Positions 45,365-59,337 of a stretch of DNA of 64,000 bases are shown here, one piece after another; the stretch's first letter is position 1; each line of letters starts with the position of its first letter. The notes below the pieces were generated by a model that worked only from the letters and a program-made list of their open reading frames with translations, was not told where the DNA came from and ran no database searches. A program made the translations under genes and the position numbers. Source of the stretch: Chamaea fasciata (taxonomy: Eukaryota; Chordata; Aves; Passeriformes; Sylviidae); the NCBI GenBank assembly GCA_029207755.1, contig JARCOQ010000012.1, positions 2,996,001 to 3,060,000 of the forward strand, written 5' to 3'.

Positions 45365-48300
45365 CTTTAAGCACTGTAGACATAAAATATTGGGAGCTGT
45401 TCTGTGCTGTGTAAAGCAGACTGCAAACTCTGAGATCACAGCTGGGAAACAGAGAGAGCTGTGTTCACTGAGGGCTGTTATAAAATTAAAATACAAAGTC
45501 AGGTAAAAAAAAAAAACAAACAAGCTATACTCAAATCAGACACATGCACAGGATTTGGATACTTTCAAAAAACATCCTAAAATATCATCTGGAGTTTTAG
45601 AGAATGTGGGAAATCATGCAGAAGGAAGAAATTGCCCTAATGTCAAGGATCAATCACTAAATTCTAAAAACCTTTGATGAGATAAAACAAGGCAAAGTGA
45701 CACCCTATGCCAATACTGTCCATATGCATGGACATTCAGAATGCACGTGTCAAACACCAGCGGCTAATGCTTCAGAGCAGCTCCAGAAATGTGCAGCTTT
45801 ATTCTTCTCCCTGCCTGAAACACGTGCTCAGGTATACCCACTTCTCTGCGCACGTGCAGCAGGTGCTTTTAGTTCACATGTTGGGCCTTTGGATACAAAC
45901 TTTAATTTGCAGTTAGTGGCACAACTGCTGTTTTCCTCAGCCAACTAGTAGCAGAGAGAGAGAGGCATCAACTTCTGAGATGCCAGTGTTTTCACAAGCA
46001 CAGGCAGTGTCCTCACAGCGTCAGATGCCAGCAAAATCAACCAAACCATCTTGAGCAATATTTATCTGCAGTCAAAATTGAAGCACATCACAGAATTAAA
46101 CATTTCCTTTCAGTGAAAAAGGAAGGGGGGGCTAAGAAAATCTCCCTGTGGGTGTAAATGATGAACTGTCCAGAAACACAGAACCCACAGCAGCCATACC
46201 TGCAGTAACACACTCTGCAGACAAACACAGTGTGAAAGCATGGGACAGTAGCCAAGTTTTTATCATTTTCCCTCCACGTCATGGTCAAGAGGCAGCACAC
46301 CAGGGATGTATTTCTGATGGTTTCACAAAGAGTTCATGCTTTCAGGGCTTTGGACTACAATTTAAATGAGATGAGCAACAATAGTTAATAAAAAAATCCA
46401 ACCATCTCAGCTCAGGCCAAATGTGGCGAGACCTTGGAGATGTCACACAACATCCCTGAAGCCCCAGGACCAGGATAACATCACTACAAATGTGTAAGGC
46501 TTGAGCAGAATCCATGGAGGTTTTAGGAAGAATCTGTGCAACCCCACAAGGAGGGACAGGAGCACAATGAGAAGATGCAGCCTTGTGTTTCTTCAAGCAC
46601 TGTGTGATTTTGTTCCACCTCACTTCTATCCTGAACAATCTTTTTTGTTGTCTATTACCTTCTGAGAGGAGTGATCAAAATCTTTGCATAGCACTTTGTG
46701 GGTAGCTTTCCCCTCTCTGTTTGCCATGATTTCTCCCACATGAATTTCAACAGCAACTAAAGGCAGGGGGAAATTATCAAACACATATAGGTCTTCCTTT
46801 TCCTTTCTGGAAAAGTAGTCTTTATAGAATATTATCTCGTATTAATACAGATATGGCATCCCTAAAAATTACAACAGATAATTAGATCATGGACACCTTC
46901 AACAGCAGGACAATTATTTTTACATTGTCTGCAGCTAGTAGCTAAGAATAGCAGATAAGCTATTTCTAGACAACTCTAATGAGATTGTGGCTTTATCTGA
47001 GCCCAGGGATATCCTCTTTCCCCGCAAGTTGCTTAGAACTCAAGACCTAATAGATGCATGTGTTAGAACCATTTCATAAATCCAGTAATGAAAAGTAAAG
47101 TCATTTTAAAGGCAGCCAAGTGAGACTGGCAACGCCAGCATTTCAAAGTAATGTCTGAATACACTGAAAGCTTTGTCACTTTTGTGAAAAACTAGCAAAT
47201 AGATAAATTTTCCTAATTACTCCCTCTTCCAATCAAATTTCATCAGTGCACTAGAAGTTTTCCTAAGCAAAACCTCTGCAATCTAAAATGACTTCCTAAT
47301 GCCACACTTCAGGAGCTGGGAATGGTGCTGAGCCATAGGGGATGCTCATGGCTGTGTCAAAAGCTCAGCCCAAACTCACAGGTTGTATCCCGTGAGAGTC
47401 TTCCAAACAAATCCCTGAACAGGCCACAGTCCTGATCTTTGTCTTTGTCAGAATCCTGAACAGCCAATTCAGAATCACTGCAGCCAAAATTGCCCCCAAA
47501 TTTCATTCCTTTCTTCATAAAATAAAAAAAAAACCTCTTGAAATATTTCATTCTGATGTTGCTTCCCTCCACCTTTACATTGTAAATTGTGCCACAGCAT
47601 ATTTAGTAAGATTTTAAAATTACATATCATGCAGAGAGCTTGTCAAAGTTCCTTGAAGTTATTAAAAAAAAATTCCAAGTCACCTCTTTTTTCAGACCAT
47701 TTTGATATCAGAGAAATAGCATTTTCTAAAGAAAAAAGCCAAACAAAACACTTTACAGGATTTTTCTTAACAAGTTCTTTCTTTGGCCTTGAAAAATAGA
47801 ACAGTGCCAGGCTATCAGAGCAGGCCCAGAGAAAAAAACACGGCTCCCAGTGCAGGTTCCTATGCACAAACCAGACCTTGCTCACAACCAGCTGCACTGC
47901 CTGCTGGTATTCCTTTCAGAAAACATAATTATTCGTGCCCTAACTAGACCAAAAAGCACCCCTCTGAAAACGCAAAATTATTTTTCATCAAGCTTTGTTT
48001 CATGTTCTAACCAGAGCCCAGCAGCAAATATCTCGCCCAGGGACCAAACATGGAACAGTGACACTGGGTTTTGTTTGCACGGAGCTCATCAGCTTCGCCC
48101 TGCTGTGCAGAGGCTTCAAACAATTATTTCAGAATTTAATTTGAAGTTATCAAGTTGTCACCAAGGCAGTTTTCATGGGTGTACACAGATACACACCAGG
48201 ATTGTGTCAAATCCTGGGGCGAGCTCGGATCAGGCACGGCCGATTTCCTCACCTGAGCCTGCCAGGCCAGGTCACAGTGCAGCTCTCAGAGCCCTCTGCC

Positions 48301-51300
48301 GCCTCCTGGGACACCCAGGGCACTGAAAGCCTTCATCAGACCACGGCTGTAAACCAGAGAAAGAGAGGATGGTGCCGAGGAGAGGAAAATGGGGAAGTGA
48401 CAGCAGCCACAGGCTGCAGGGGCTGCTCCATGCACAGGGCAGGACAAGGCACTGCTGGAAGTGCCAGCTGTGCCCACTGTGCCACTGTCCCTCTTCTCCC
48501 CATCAGGCTTGTGCCTGACATCCCCCACACACTATCATTCACAGAAAAAAAAAAAAAAAAGAAAGAAAATCACACTCCTGCTGAACTGAAACTCTTTCAG
48601 AGTACTGTAACATCGGGCTTATTGATTTATCTATTTAAAGCAATGTCAGAATTTTGTCATTAATATTTGATTGGTGTTCTTAGACCCTTACAAGAATTGC
48701 ATAGACCATAAAAAGGTGTTACAGTAAAGCACCACAGGCAGAAGAGCGTTATTCTGAAGCCTGGGGGAGGTTGGTTGGCACTATGTTCTACATATGACAG
48801 CTCTCACAAGGGGTCCTTACCTCACTGCCAGGACCTGGCTTCTCAGCACACGTGGATTTAAACATACAATTAAATAAAAACGACTGAAAGTGGCAAAACA
48901 AAACTCAAATTTGGGGCAGTCGCAGAACAAAAAGTAGCATGGTATGCATCAAATAATCAAAGTAAATTCAACCTAAGTGTGCATCGAGGATTTGCACATT
49001 TTAGCAGGTCTTGTTACAGTGAAAGCTTTCCACCTAAGTGTGCACTGTTATAAATGAAAAGTTCTGTCTTGTTTCTTCAAATTCAAAGAAAAATAGATCT
49101 TGGGATACTTTAAAAAGTATGCCTTACCCCAAACGTACTTAGTATTCTGAGAACATAGCTCACAACAGGAGCAATCACGCTTTTAGAAGGAAGGAGAAGA
49201 GCTGCAAAGAAATCTTGTCAATGAATTTATGCAAGGGCTTATACACAATCAGAACTAAAACGCATTTGTTCTTCAGAGTACAAAGTTAAAAATGGAGTCA
49301 GGAGAATAAAGCAGCCCAGAAAGCTGATAGCAATCTATCCACACTAATGACCTGGAGGAAAATTCAAGCTGCCAGTGGAACTGCCCAGCTCGTTATCAGT
49401 GAGCCCAGATGCCTTTGATGGGAAAGCATCTCCTAGAGTTTGCCATCTGACATCTCATCGTCGCCCCACAAAGATACGTTTGGTAGAGTAGAAGGCATTC
49501 AAACCCTTAGCTGTGTTAGCAGAAGCATGCCAGTTTCCATTTCTAGAAGAGGAATACTGTTTGTGTTGCGTTCAGATAGAGGTGGCAGTGGGACTTAAAC
49601 TTTCAGAAGCCTGAGCCATCCCAGCGTCTCCCAGCATTATGCAGTTTGTAACTTTGGTGGACTGAAGTTTTCCATCCTGGGTATCCACAGCAGTCCCTGC
49701 TTTCTAAAAAAATTTCAGAAGTGAGTTCTGGGAAACTTCTGAAGTGAATTAAAGGAAGAAATACATTCTTCATCTATGGTAAAATACTCAGAAACCTTTG
49801 TGTTGAGGTGATCTAGCCCAGTATACCTGTGACTTTTAGCAAGCACTTCAATTTTGGCTGCTTTTATTATTCCAGATTTCTCTGCAGTTGCATTGTTGCT
49901 CAGAAATTGTCCCAAATGTGACAAAAGTATGAGCCTCTATGACTTCCCAGCTTCTACTTTCATAGCATTCAAAATACATGAGAATCAGGAAGATTCACAC
50001 TTAAAGCATTTTCAAAATCAATACTACAACTTGAGCACTAATTTATTAAAATTTAATATAGAAAAAAAACACTATATTAAAAATTGAGTTATCACCAGGG
50101 ACTAGAGCAGAACTGCAGGAATTTAAGACCAACTAATTGAACCCCAAGTAGATCACTTGGCTGGTACTCCTGAAATATGCAACAGATCCTGCCCCTTGAA
50201 TAATAAAACACTGGAAACGCCTGCCAAGTTAATAAATTCTTGTGTCTCGCTGAGGTTACAAAGCACATAGCTCCCAAGTGACAAGCTCCATACCCTTGGG
50301 TGTGATAAAATTTTCCGTAAAGTAGCTGTGGTAGTTTGAATCTTTTCTCCTGTTCAGGGTCAAACTCTCTCTCCCCAAGATGTTCATGGTGTGTGCAATG
50401 TCAGGGAGAACTTACACACTCATCTTACAGTGGAACTAAATTTTAAGCTATGTAAAAACACCACATTACTGTCTATTATAAAGCCCGAGTCTGCTATTAT
50501 ATCCACAGAATAAATAAGAATAAACTCCTTTGAAGTCAGTAGAATCAAAACCATGAATGCCAAGAACAGAATTAGACCTTCCAGTCTGGGCTCTCTACCC
50601 CACAGGCAGAAGTGAAGGACTGATAGAATTGTATGTATTAAAAAAAAAAATGCAGGCAGCTTTAAGAATTATCCTGCCAAGAAAAGCATGTTAACAAAGT
50701 CATGAAAGGCTTTTCTATAAAAATAAATTCAACAGAGAATGGAAGGAAGAAAAGACAGACATATTTATGCTGCTATGATTTTTCGTGGCCAGAGAAATGC
50801 AAACTGAAGCAGGAGAGGTTTGTAGCTCGTATGAGCGACAGTATCCGCCAGAAAAGATGTTCCCTGGTAGGAGCACAGTGCAAGTGTCTTTTGACAATTC
50901 TGATCAAGAAGTGCCCTCGTTAGTATTCAAGATGGCCATCATGATAGATTAGATGAATAATTTTGCTTCTTTGTCAGGACTGGGATAATATCTGCCTACA
51001 ATACATCTGTATCAGTGCACTCTTAATTACCAAGTAAAGGACAGACAGAACAGCACAAAACTTTTCTACACATCCTTTATGCTCAGATAATGACAAGCTC
51101 ATGTAAATTGTGGCATATATTACAAAAGCAAACACAAAAGCTCCTTTTCATTATCACTCACGACACACATGTAGCATTCTGAAGAGCTGAAGGGAGAGGG
51201 TTGTTAAACAAGATTCATCAAGTTAAAGAGTGAGCTGCAGGACCTGAGACAAGAAAAGTTCAGTCCCCAGACCTCTCTTTATCATCTTACGGTACTTATG

Positions 51301-54300
51301 CAGAACAAGCAGCAAGATTTAGATTCAATCTACTTGTAGATAATTGATGGAGAAAGAACTTGAGGGTGACACAAAGACATCAAACTGCTCTGCAAGTTCT
51401 TTCCTTGTTTTCCTTAGAATTAAGGCTTCCTGTCTGTCCAGAGTGATGAATAACAGGGTACAGAATGTCCTCTGTAAAAAAAATAAAAATAAAAATTTTC
51501 CTTCATTATTTCACATCTGCACTTTATTTATGTATCCATTTAGTCACTTGGGGCTCCAGAGAAGGGGCTTTTGCTTTGGTGGGCAGTCATAACCTTAGGA
51601 TCATCTGGGGGGCTTTTTAGCATTTCCCCCAACCAACTAAGGAGCAGAACACAGGCTCCTAGGCTGTCCTTGTCCTATAACACATGGTTTGGCCTTTGTT
51701 CTTTTCCCAACAAATGTAGGTTTTTTGTAGTCTTGGGAGATTTCTTTGTGGGCTGCAGTGGATGGCAAGAGCTGGAGTAGGTATTATGTTCTCTTTAGAG
51801 CTAAGCCCCTTTTGCACTGTTCCTGTGGAGATTTAGATCAGAGGGTTTAAGTCCTATGCGCCTATATTCTGCATTTCTTCCATTCTAGATAGCAGCATCT
51901 TGATTTGTTCCTTTCCCTACAGCCTGATAGATTTGCCTCAGAGAAAACTTATTTCCAAAGAATTCTAGATTATCTTCTCTGTTTTAAATAATTTAGCATT
52001 TGCTGCCACTGAATACTATTTCATTTTAATGGGCACTCTTAAGTACCTTAACACTGTCTTTGCTCATTGCTTTATTATTTTTATGGGAAAAACCAAATTA
52101 ACGATCAGCAGATCTGATGCAACAGGCCAGATGCTTAGTACAGAAACCTGAAAAATACCAACGGAAGGAACAAAAAACCCAAGGTAGTTCAGAAACTGCC
52201 ATCCTGTGATATCACATCTGCTGTGCATTTGTGCAATAGGAACTGTTACACATCTGCCAGCACACAGTAATTGATACAGTAAACTACTGGCCTGGAAAAT
52301 TGCTATTGAAAACACATAATCAACCTTTCGAACTCTATAAACCCAGGGAGATGCAATTCTGCTTCCTCAGGACATGTATGCCCAGTCAGTTTAGGCTTCA
52401 GCTTCAGAAAATGGAGGTGAACAAATTGCAGAAAACTGCACTTAGAGATAAGTTTGTTCAGAATCCTGTCATCATGTGGCATGAACTTTCTGGACTCTGA
52501 GTCTTCTGAGAGTACACAGGCCAAGGCAATAACATGGGAACTGCATATTCTGAAAAAATTCTCCATCAGACCAGAAGTATTAATTATATATTTGCATATA
52601 TTTATACATTAAAAGAAAAATTTAAAAAGAGGTTTGCCTTTTGATTTACCTGACTTGATACTATTCTAGCTGCACAGCTTCTGTGCACTGCTAGGCTTTG
52701 GTGGTGTATTGCATAGGAACTACCAAAGCACCCACCGGGCTGAGGTACTGCTGGGTGTTCCCCTTTGCACGTGCACTCTGCCAGAGGATTCCTATACATC
52801 CAAGGTTAAATCATAAAAGGCAATTCATTATTTGGCAGAGATGGGGGGAAAAAATAATAAAATCTATAATTTACTGGTCTGAAAGATATTTTCCTATGGT
52901 AATGGATCTAAGCACTTCCCATTAAAGGGCACTCATCTTCAGTGTACTTCCAAGTATCCATGGAATATTCCAAGTACTGAACTACAAAACTCCACGAACA
53001 AATGATTGATTGTAATTTGATGCTTGAATACATTTGTGCCATGATTAAATCTACCTTTATCATTTTAGAAGGCCAGGTTAAAATTCCTCTTTTCATGCCA
53101 AAGTTCTAAAACTGACTCGAGATATGGTTCCTAGCTGGGCTCACAAACTGCCTTCTTCAGCAATTAAAATTGATTGAAAATATTGATCAGAAGGTGTAGC
53201 ACTTTTATTGGAGTCTCAGAATGTCATCAATAGATGCTGAACGTGACCCTGGCAGAGGAACAGGCTCCCCCAGGTGAGGACACTTACCCCTCTGTCACAC
53301 CTTTGCCCTTTTCAAGCATTAAATACTTCAGAGAGCAATGACTGAGCCAGCATTTTCCAGATCTTGGGTTAGCATCTGGAGATGTCAAAGCTTTTGGGAA
53401 ACTGTCATGGACCCACAGGCAAACAAAGAGAAAAAGAACAGCCACACTTAATCACAGGAGTTTCATCTGACCTTCAAACCTGTAACAACCCGTCCTGTGT
53501 TGCAGATCCTTATAGTTCTTGATATTAATTTAAGGACACTCAGGTCACCAGGATTAACAGCTCTTGGCAGCATTTCGCCACCGTCTCAAAGAGAAGATGC
53601 TTTAAGACAGCTTTTCAGGGAGTATGGATTTCTGGTTCCAAGCTTTATCTCCAGGCAGACCCCCACTGAGAAGTGATAATTCTGTTTTAACCTATGTCCA
53701 ACTCCCCTTAGTCCTAAAGTGGTCTTCTTGAAAGTAGTGAACTTGGTGAAAAACCTGTGACAGGTACTAACTTTTGACAAAGATTCTTGGCTCAAGTCTC
53801 TTTCATTTCTGCTAAGGCTATTTTACGGCTATCAAAACTCTGCATTATCTCAACCAACCACAACTTGCTGAGTTGAAAAAGCCTTTTTATCTAAAGATAG
53901 AGGTGTGCTCAGTGTGACAGGTTTCTGGGGCAGTACAGGTAGAATGAAAAGATCCTGTAAAGATAAGTAATTTAAGATAGAGTTCATTCAGTAGCTCAGC
54001 ATTGAAGGGTGTTCCTAACTTAGCACATGGGTTAAAAACTTGTTCACTGCCTTCTGACCCAAACTCACCACCAAGGATTAACCTCTGGATTTTTATTTTT
54101 TAACAGCACAACTTTCTGGCCAGATGTCTGCTGCTCGTTAAGCTCTTCCTCATCCCTGCTGAACAGTTTGGACATTATTGCCTGGTCCCCGCACTGGATA
54201 ACTGTGAGGCTCAGGAGTGTGAATTTGCAGATCACAGCCTTCCTTTTGCACACATATTGTGACATCTCTTCATGTTTGCTTAATCTATGGGAAAAGTGAC

Positions 54301-57300
54301 CCTTCAGACCAAGACACATACTGATGGGACTGGACCGGGCAGGATTTGTTTGGGTTCTGTTCACGTTTTCTTCCAAACTCTACAGATCAAAATTTCAAAA
54401 CACGTCATGCATGTTAAAAAAAAAAAAAAATCATTCCCTCTACCAGTTTTTCAGAACTTATGTATGAATAGTTGCGTGCTAAAATGAAAATATTCTGGGA
54501 CTTTTGCTAATTTACTTAAGGGAAAACCATGCATTTAAACTATCAATTTTAACTGTTTGTGAGAAAGAAAGAATTTCACCCACTCTACATTTTAGATTAG
54601 GAAATCAGGACTTGAAAACTTACCAAAAGTTATTTTACCACTCTAACAGGATTTTTACAACTTTGTTTTTATATTAATTCTATCTCTTAACAGGCAAAAC
54701 AAAATTCAGTCCCTTTACTCTACCACGTTGTTTGGAGGAACCAATGTATTGCCCATCTCTCAGATGCTCCACAAGCAGGGTGAAAATGTAAGACACTGCT
54801 GCATCACGCCGTGGCTCTCAGAGGGGCACCCTAAAAGCGAGACCATCAGCTCCCACCGCTTCAGAGGGGCTGTAATCCTAGAGCCCAGGCACATTTCCTG
54901 CTCCTCTGACACAAGGTAGGGACAGGCTCTCGGGCAGGCTGCTCACAGGTGCTCCCAAACTGCAAGCAAATATCCCTGAGACAGTTTAGAGCTTTAGAGT
55001 AAAACTAGATCTGTTTAAAAAAAAACAGAAATCAGGTGTTTGACTGATATCGTCAGGCTTAAGAATAAAGGATGGTACCCCAGAGAAACCTATATTATAT
55101 ACAAAAAAAACCCCCAAACTAAAAAAATCCCAAACTAAACCAACAAAACTACAAAATAACCCACCAAACAATTTGCTTGTCATTGTCTCAGAACATTAAA
55201 TCCCATGAATTAGTAGATGATGAAACCAACATGATTCCTAAAATCTGAGGGATGTTGGCAAAGAATATTTGAGGCAATGTAAAACTGCACTTACTAAAGT
55301 GGCAAGAAAAAGAAAGGAAAAAGGAAAAACTATCTTAAACCCCAATCCTGTACACACAGCTGAGTGTGCCACTAGTTGATGAGACTAATATTTAAAGCCA
55401 AGTTCTCCATAAAGAACTTATACGTGCTGAGGACTGCTTTCCCTCAAGAAGACAAATTACTTTTGTTTAAAAGATATCCATTTCTCATCCTGAGCTTTAG
55501 CTACATTTCTGCTTCTCGATAGTTGAAATGACTTTTTACAAAACACCAACATGAAAGTGGTGTAGCGGGAACACTCCTGACCGGGAATGCTGCAGTTCAG
55601 CCCATCCCATTGGGCGCAATGCTATGGAGGAAGTGCATGGTGAAAATGCATCATCATTTGGACACCTGCAACAACCAAGTTTTGGAATTTGCAGCTTATT
55701 AAAACCCTGAATTGTTCCTTGCCACAAATCCACTGTTTGAGGAAAACAGAAATTCCTTTTTTTTATTTTCAGTGTCCCCTTTTCTAAAGCATGTGGCTCA
55801 GGCAGTCAAATATCCGGGTACACAAACTCACTGTGGATCTGCACAGGGAAAAGTAATGTCAACATTGTCTAAATACACAATTGAATTGATGCAATGTGTG
55901 GTTTAGAAGGAAATTATTCTAAATTCAGGGCAAGAAGCCAACTGAAATCATAGCTACACTTAATGCAATGCAGCAGACTGCAAACATGTTTGTTTCCATA
56001 AACATGTAGCAATTTAGTTTAAAACAAACTTCTTTGTTAGTGAGATCTTAATCCTGTCCTCCTGCAGCACAAAGATCAGCTTTTCTGTGTAACTCCTGGA
56101 AAGCAGCATGTAAAATGGCCCAGTGTGGATTTAAATTAACCAGAGCTCAATTCCACTGATGATATCTGTGGGTTTAATTATTCCTGTCTCTTCTCAAGTG
56201 AATATTGTAGGGGGTTTTGCCCTACTCTATTTTTTTTTTTCAAATGATAATTACAATTTCACTAGTAGTACAGCAACAATGCATAAAGCTGCCATGTAAA
56301 ACACTGTCGTTCCAAATACACCTTTGGATTTTCATTAATAGCATTCACAATTTGAGATTTTACATTTTGATGGAAGATAAGAAAATCTGTTCCCTGACCC
56401 TTTTTTTTTCTTTCTTTTTTTTTTTTAAATCTTGAAGAGAACACCTTCCAGAGCTCTGATTTTAACATATAAGTAGAATACCACTCCTGCACCTCAATAT
56501 TCTGGACTCCTGCCAGGGAAATGCAGCTATTTCCCCAAACAGAAGGGTCAGGCAACAAAGCACCTTGGCAGGACTATGTTAGAGTCCATCATTGACAGAT
56601 GCCTCTCAGCAGGGCACTCATGCACACCAAAGCATGCCCAGGAAGCAGCTGCCCATCCCAGGGCAGGAGTTTGCAGGACAGGCAGGGAGCAGAAGGCAGC
56701 AGGCCTGTGCTGGACTCTGCTGCAGGCACAGACGTGTCTCAGCTCACAATAAATGGAATCGGAGCCCTCAGGAGTTTTTAAGTGCTTTGGTCATTCCTGA
56801 GTTGCCCACGGGCTGTTTGCTCCTGACTGCAACAATACAATTGGCTCCCCAGAGCAAAGCTGGGAAGGTCAGAGGGACACACGGACAACCAGGGGACACG
56901 GGAGGGACACCCACAGCCAAAACCTGTCCCTGGGATCCTCCCACTGAGAAGGGAGCAAAAAATCCATAAACCCGGCTTCACCCACATTTTTTTGCACAAG
57001 TACCTTGCTAAGGAGCTCTGTTCCATATCTTGTACATGTCCCCGAAACTTCAAGAGCAGGTTTTAATCTCATTTAGCCTGACTTGAACCCGGTTTCAATT
57101 CACTGTGGCAATTCACAAGGACCAAAATTAGACTGCAGTTTTTATTCTCAAGTTTTCTGAAGAAAACGAATGCTACTCGGGTTTTTGGGAGAGTTCCCAA
57201 ACTTACATTTTCTTTGGAAGTAAAAATGTAACTATAGTCTAGATATTTTGCAGGAAAAAACTGAGGATTAATGATGAAAAAAAAAAATCACTATCCGTAG

Positions 57301-58919
57301 AGATTTTTTTTAAAAAGAACTGTGAGTTCTTTCAGATATTGCACATGTTTATATATATGCATATTATCTTTAAATTTTAAGCCTCATTTGCATTTTAAAA
57401 ATGACACTGTAATTTGCTTTTCCCAGATGTATCACTCTTAATCCTAACAGCTTCCCAGTCTTTTTTACATTTCTATTATCACTAAAGTTCAGAAGAGACT
57501 TCTAATTGATCCAAATTACATATTCAAATTAGACTTTCATGAGCTCAAATTAACATACCATAGACATTTTATTTAATTTGGTCCCAAAAATGTCACTGAA
57601 GTAATTTGGTTGTAATATATTAATTAGTAAAAATTCAGAAATTATTGAACTATAAAAAAATTCCTCTATCTGAATATTCCTCTTGAAATAGCACCCCAAA
57701 TTAATTTATAGCCCAATATGGTGTTATGCATTCACAAGTCTTCCTGCCTCAGATTCTTAAACATTTATTTATGCTGATGCACTTTTGTTCACTACCTCAC
57801 AAGAACTAAGAAATTAAAAAAAGCCATTGCCAGTCTCTGCCAGGGGGAGAAAATGGCTCTGATCCAGGTGTCTGAGGCTTTTTGTTGGCTTTTTAAAAAC
57901 ATTTCATTCACATTCAGAAGCCTGAAATGATCAGAGAGATTGCTAAATTCTTTGCAAAACTGTGCTATTTTAATTAAAACACTTAATTTGGGAATTCTGT
58001 TTTCTTACTTGATGAGTCCTCCTGCAGCAGGGAGAAGCACACATTATCCCCTGCCATCTCAGAGTTCCTCTTCTGCCCCAACAGAACACCTGAGAGATTT
58101 CCAGGGCAGAAGGAGAACCCAAGTGGCTCTCCCACTTCCCCACCAGGGTAGCATGTAAAGTTTGAAAATGTCACTTCCAAGACTAGAAATACATGCCTGT
58201 CCATTTTTAAAAGTTATTTCCCCACCCCCATTTCTCATTACTGAAAATTTAAAGTGTTTCAGAGCCTGTCCGGATCATTATTGGTAACACAAACACCTTT
58301 GCATTTCCCTGGGACTATCAAACACAATTTCACCAGTTCACTGACTCTTGGATCCAACTGGAATTGCCTGACTGGAAACAGTGCCCTGGATAGCTGCTGC
58401 CCACACCTGCAGAGGGATTCTCTGCAGAACAGAAGTTACTGTTTGATACACTTTTCCAGACACCTGTGCCTTTGTTCCAACGACCGACAGCTAAATCTAG
58501 TCCTGGAAAACCAATAATCTTAAAAAGAAAAAAAAAAAAATATTGGCTACAATCTGCATCAGTTGAAGAAATGCCACAAGAAACGTTTGCCATTAAAGTG
58601 TATGGCTATAACTGTTGGCATCTTCTGTAATCAATTTCAGTATTTGGGACTAAGGTCACTTTTCAGACAGTTATCATTTTATCCCTGGAAACTGACAGTT
58701 TCCCAAAGATTTGAATGATGTATTTTGTTTAGCAGTTGGCTGAGCTGAGTGATGGCCTCATCTGCGTGAGTTCTCTGCTCCCAGAGATCAATCAACTGTG
58801 CTTTCCTCATTAAGTCAGTCATCTGCAGAGTTTTAGTCTCTTCTCTTCACTAACAGTTCAACCGTTCATGAGAGAAGACTCAGAATTTTCCACACTGCCC
58901 ACGAGGGCTTGCACACCTT

Positions 58920-59333
58920 TGTTGTGGTGTAACCCCACCCGGTGACGTGGCACCAGGGCAGCAGCTCACTGCCTTTGGGATGGGAGAGGATCGGGAGACT
59001 GAAGTGAGAAAACTCACGGACTGAGATGAAGTTTAATAGAGAAAGGAAAAGCTGCACGCACGAGCAAAGCAAGCTGAGGAATCTTTTCACCACGTCCTGT
59101 GAGCAAGGCGGGTGTCCAGCCATGCCCAGCAAAGCAGGGCTCCATCGTGCCTGGAGGTTACCTGGGGAGACAAAATCATCACCCCAAACATCCCCCTGCC
59201 TCTTCTTGCTCACAGCTTTACCTGCTGAGCACCATGCCAGATGGTCTGGGCTGCCTCTCTGCTCAGCTGGGGTCACCTGTCCTGCTGTGTCCCCGCCCAA
59301 GGTGTTGTTCACGCCCAGCCTGAATTATCAACA
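58920..59333 (-). mobile_element. solo LTR of an ERVL-like avian endogenous retrovirus
   Basis: On the minus strand the segment runs from TGTTGATAATTC to GGGTTACACCACAACA. Its R-U5 region shows ATTAAA (59032-59037 as TTTAAT) within TCTATTAAACTTCATCTCAG, followed by CCGTGAGTTTTCTCAC. This matches my memory of the common avian ERVL-type LTR end. No coding viral sequence is present. A CTTT motif occurs next to each end (58917-58920 and 59334-59337), but a clean 5-bp target duplication is not resolved, so the ends could be off by a base or more. Open frames of 148 (minus) and 169 (plus) codons crossing it are LTR sequence, not genes. Confidence 0.72.
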
Positions 59334-59337
59334 CTTT

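Larger units (their letters stand above)
39740..58915. other. intergenic sequence, no gene seen
   Basis: This long stretch lacks convincing exons. It includes AT/CA, CAC, GTT and ATT/GTT microsatellites, several A or T runs (for example 48545-48560 and 56401-56427) and an A/C-rich tract at 55100-55166. Frames such as 47850-48326 and 48175-48663 overlap each other in a GC-richer patch and show no domain. The AT-rich block at 57340-57790 is noted in the findings. Confidence 0.5.

Noticed and set aside
47850..48663. Two overlapping + strand frames of 158 and 162 codons
   Set aside because: They lie in conflicting frames over the same GC-richer patch. One ends through a poly(A) lysine run, and neither has a domain or conserved look.
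50325..50400. TGTGGTAGTTTGAAT resembling the terminus of the 16.7-kb LTR
   Set aside because: Similarity covers only about 14 bases, and the following sequence does not match the LTR. No target duplication or second end was found.
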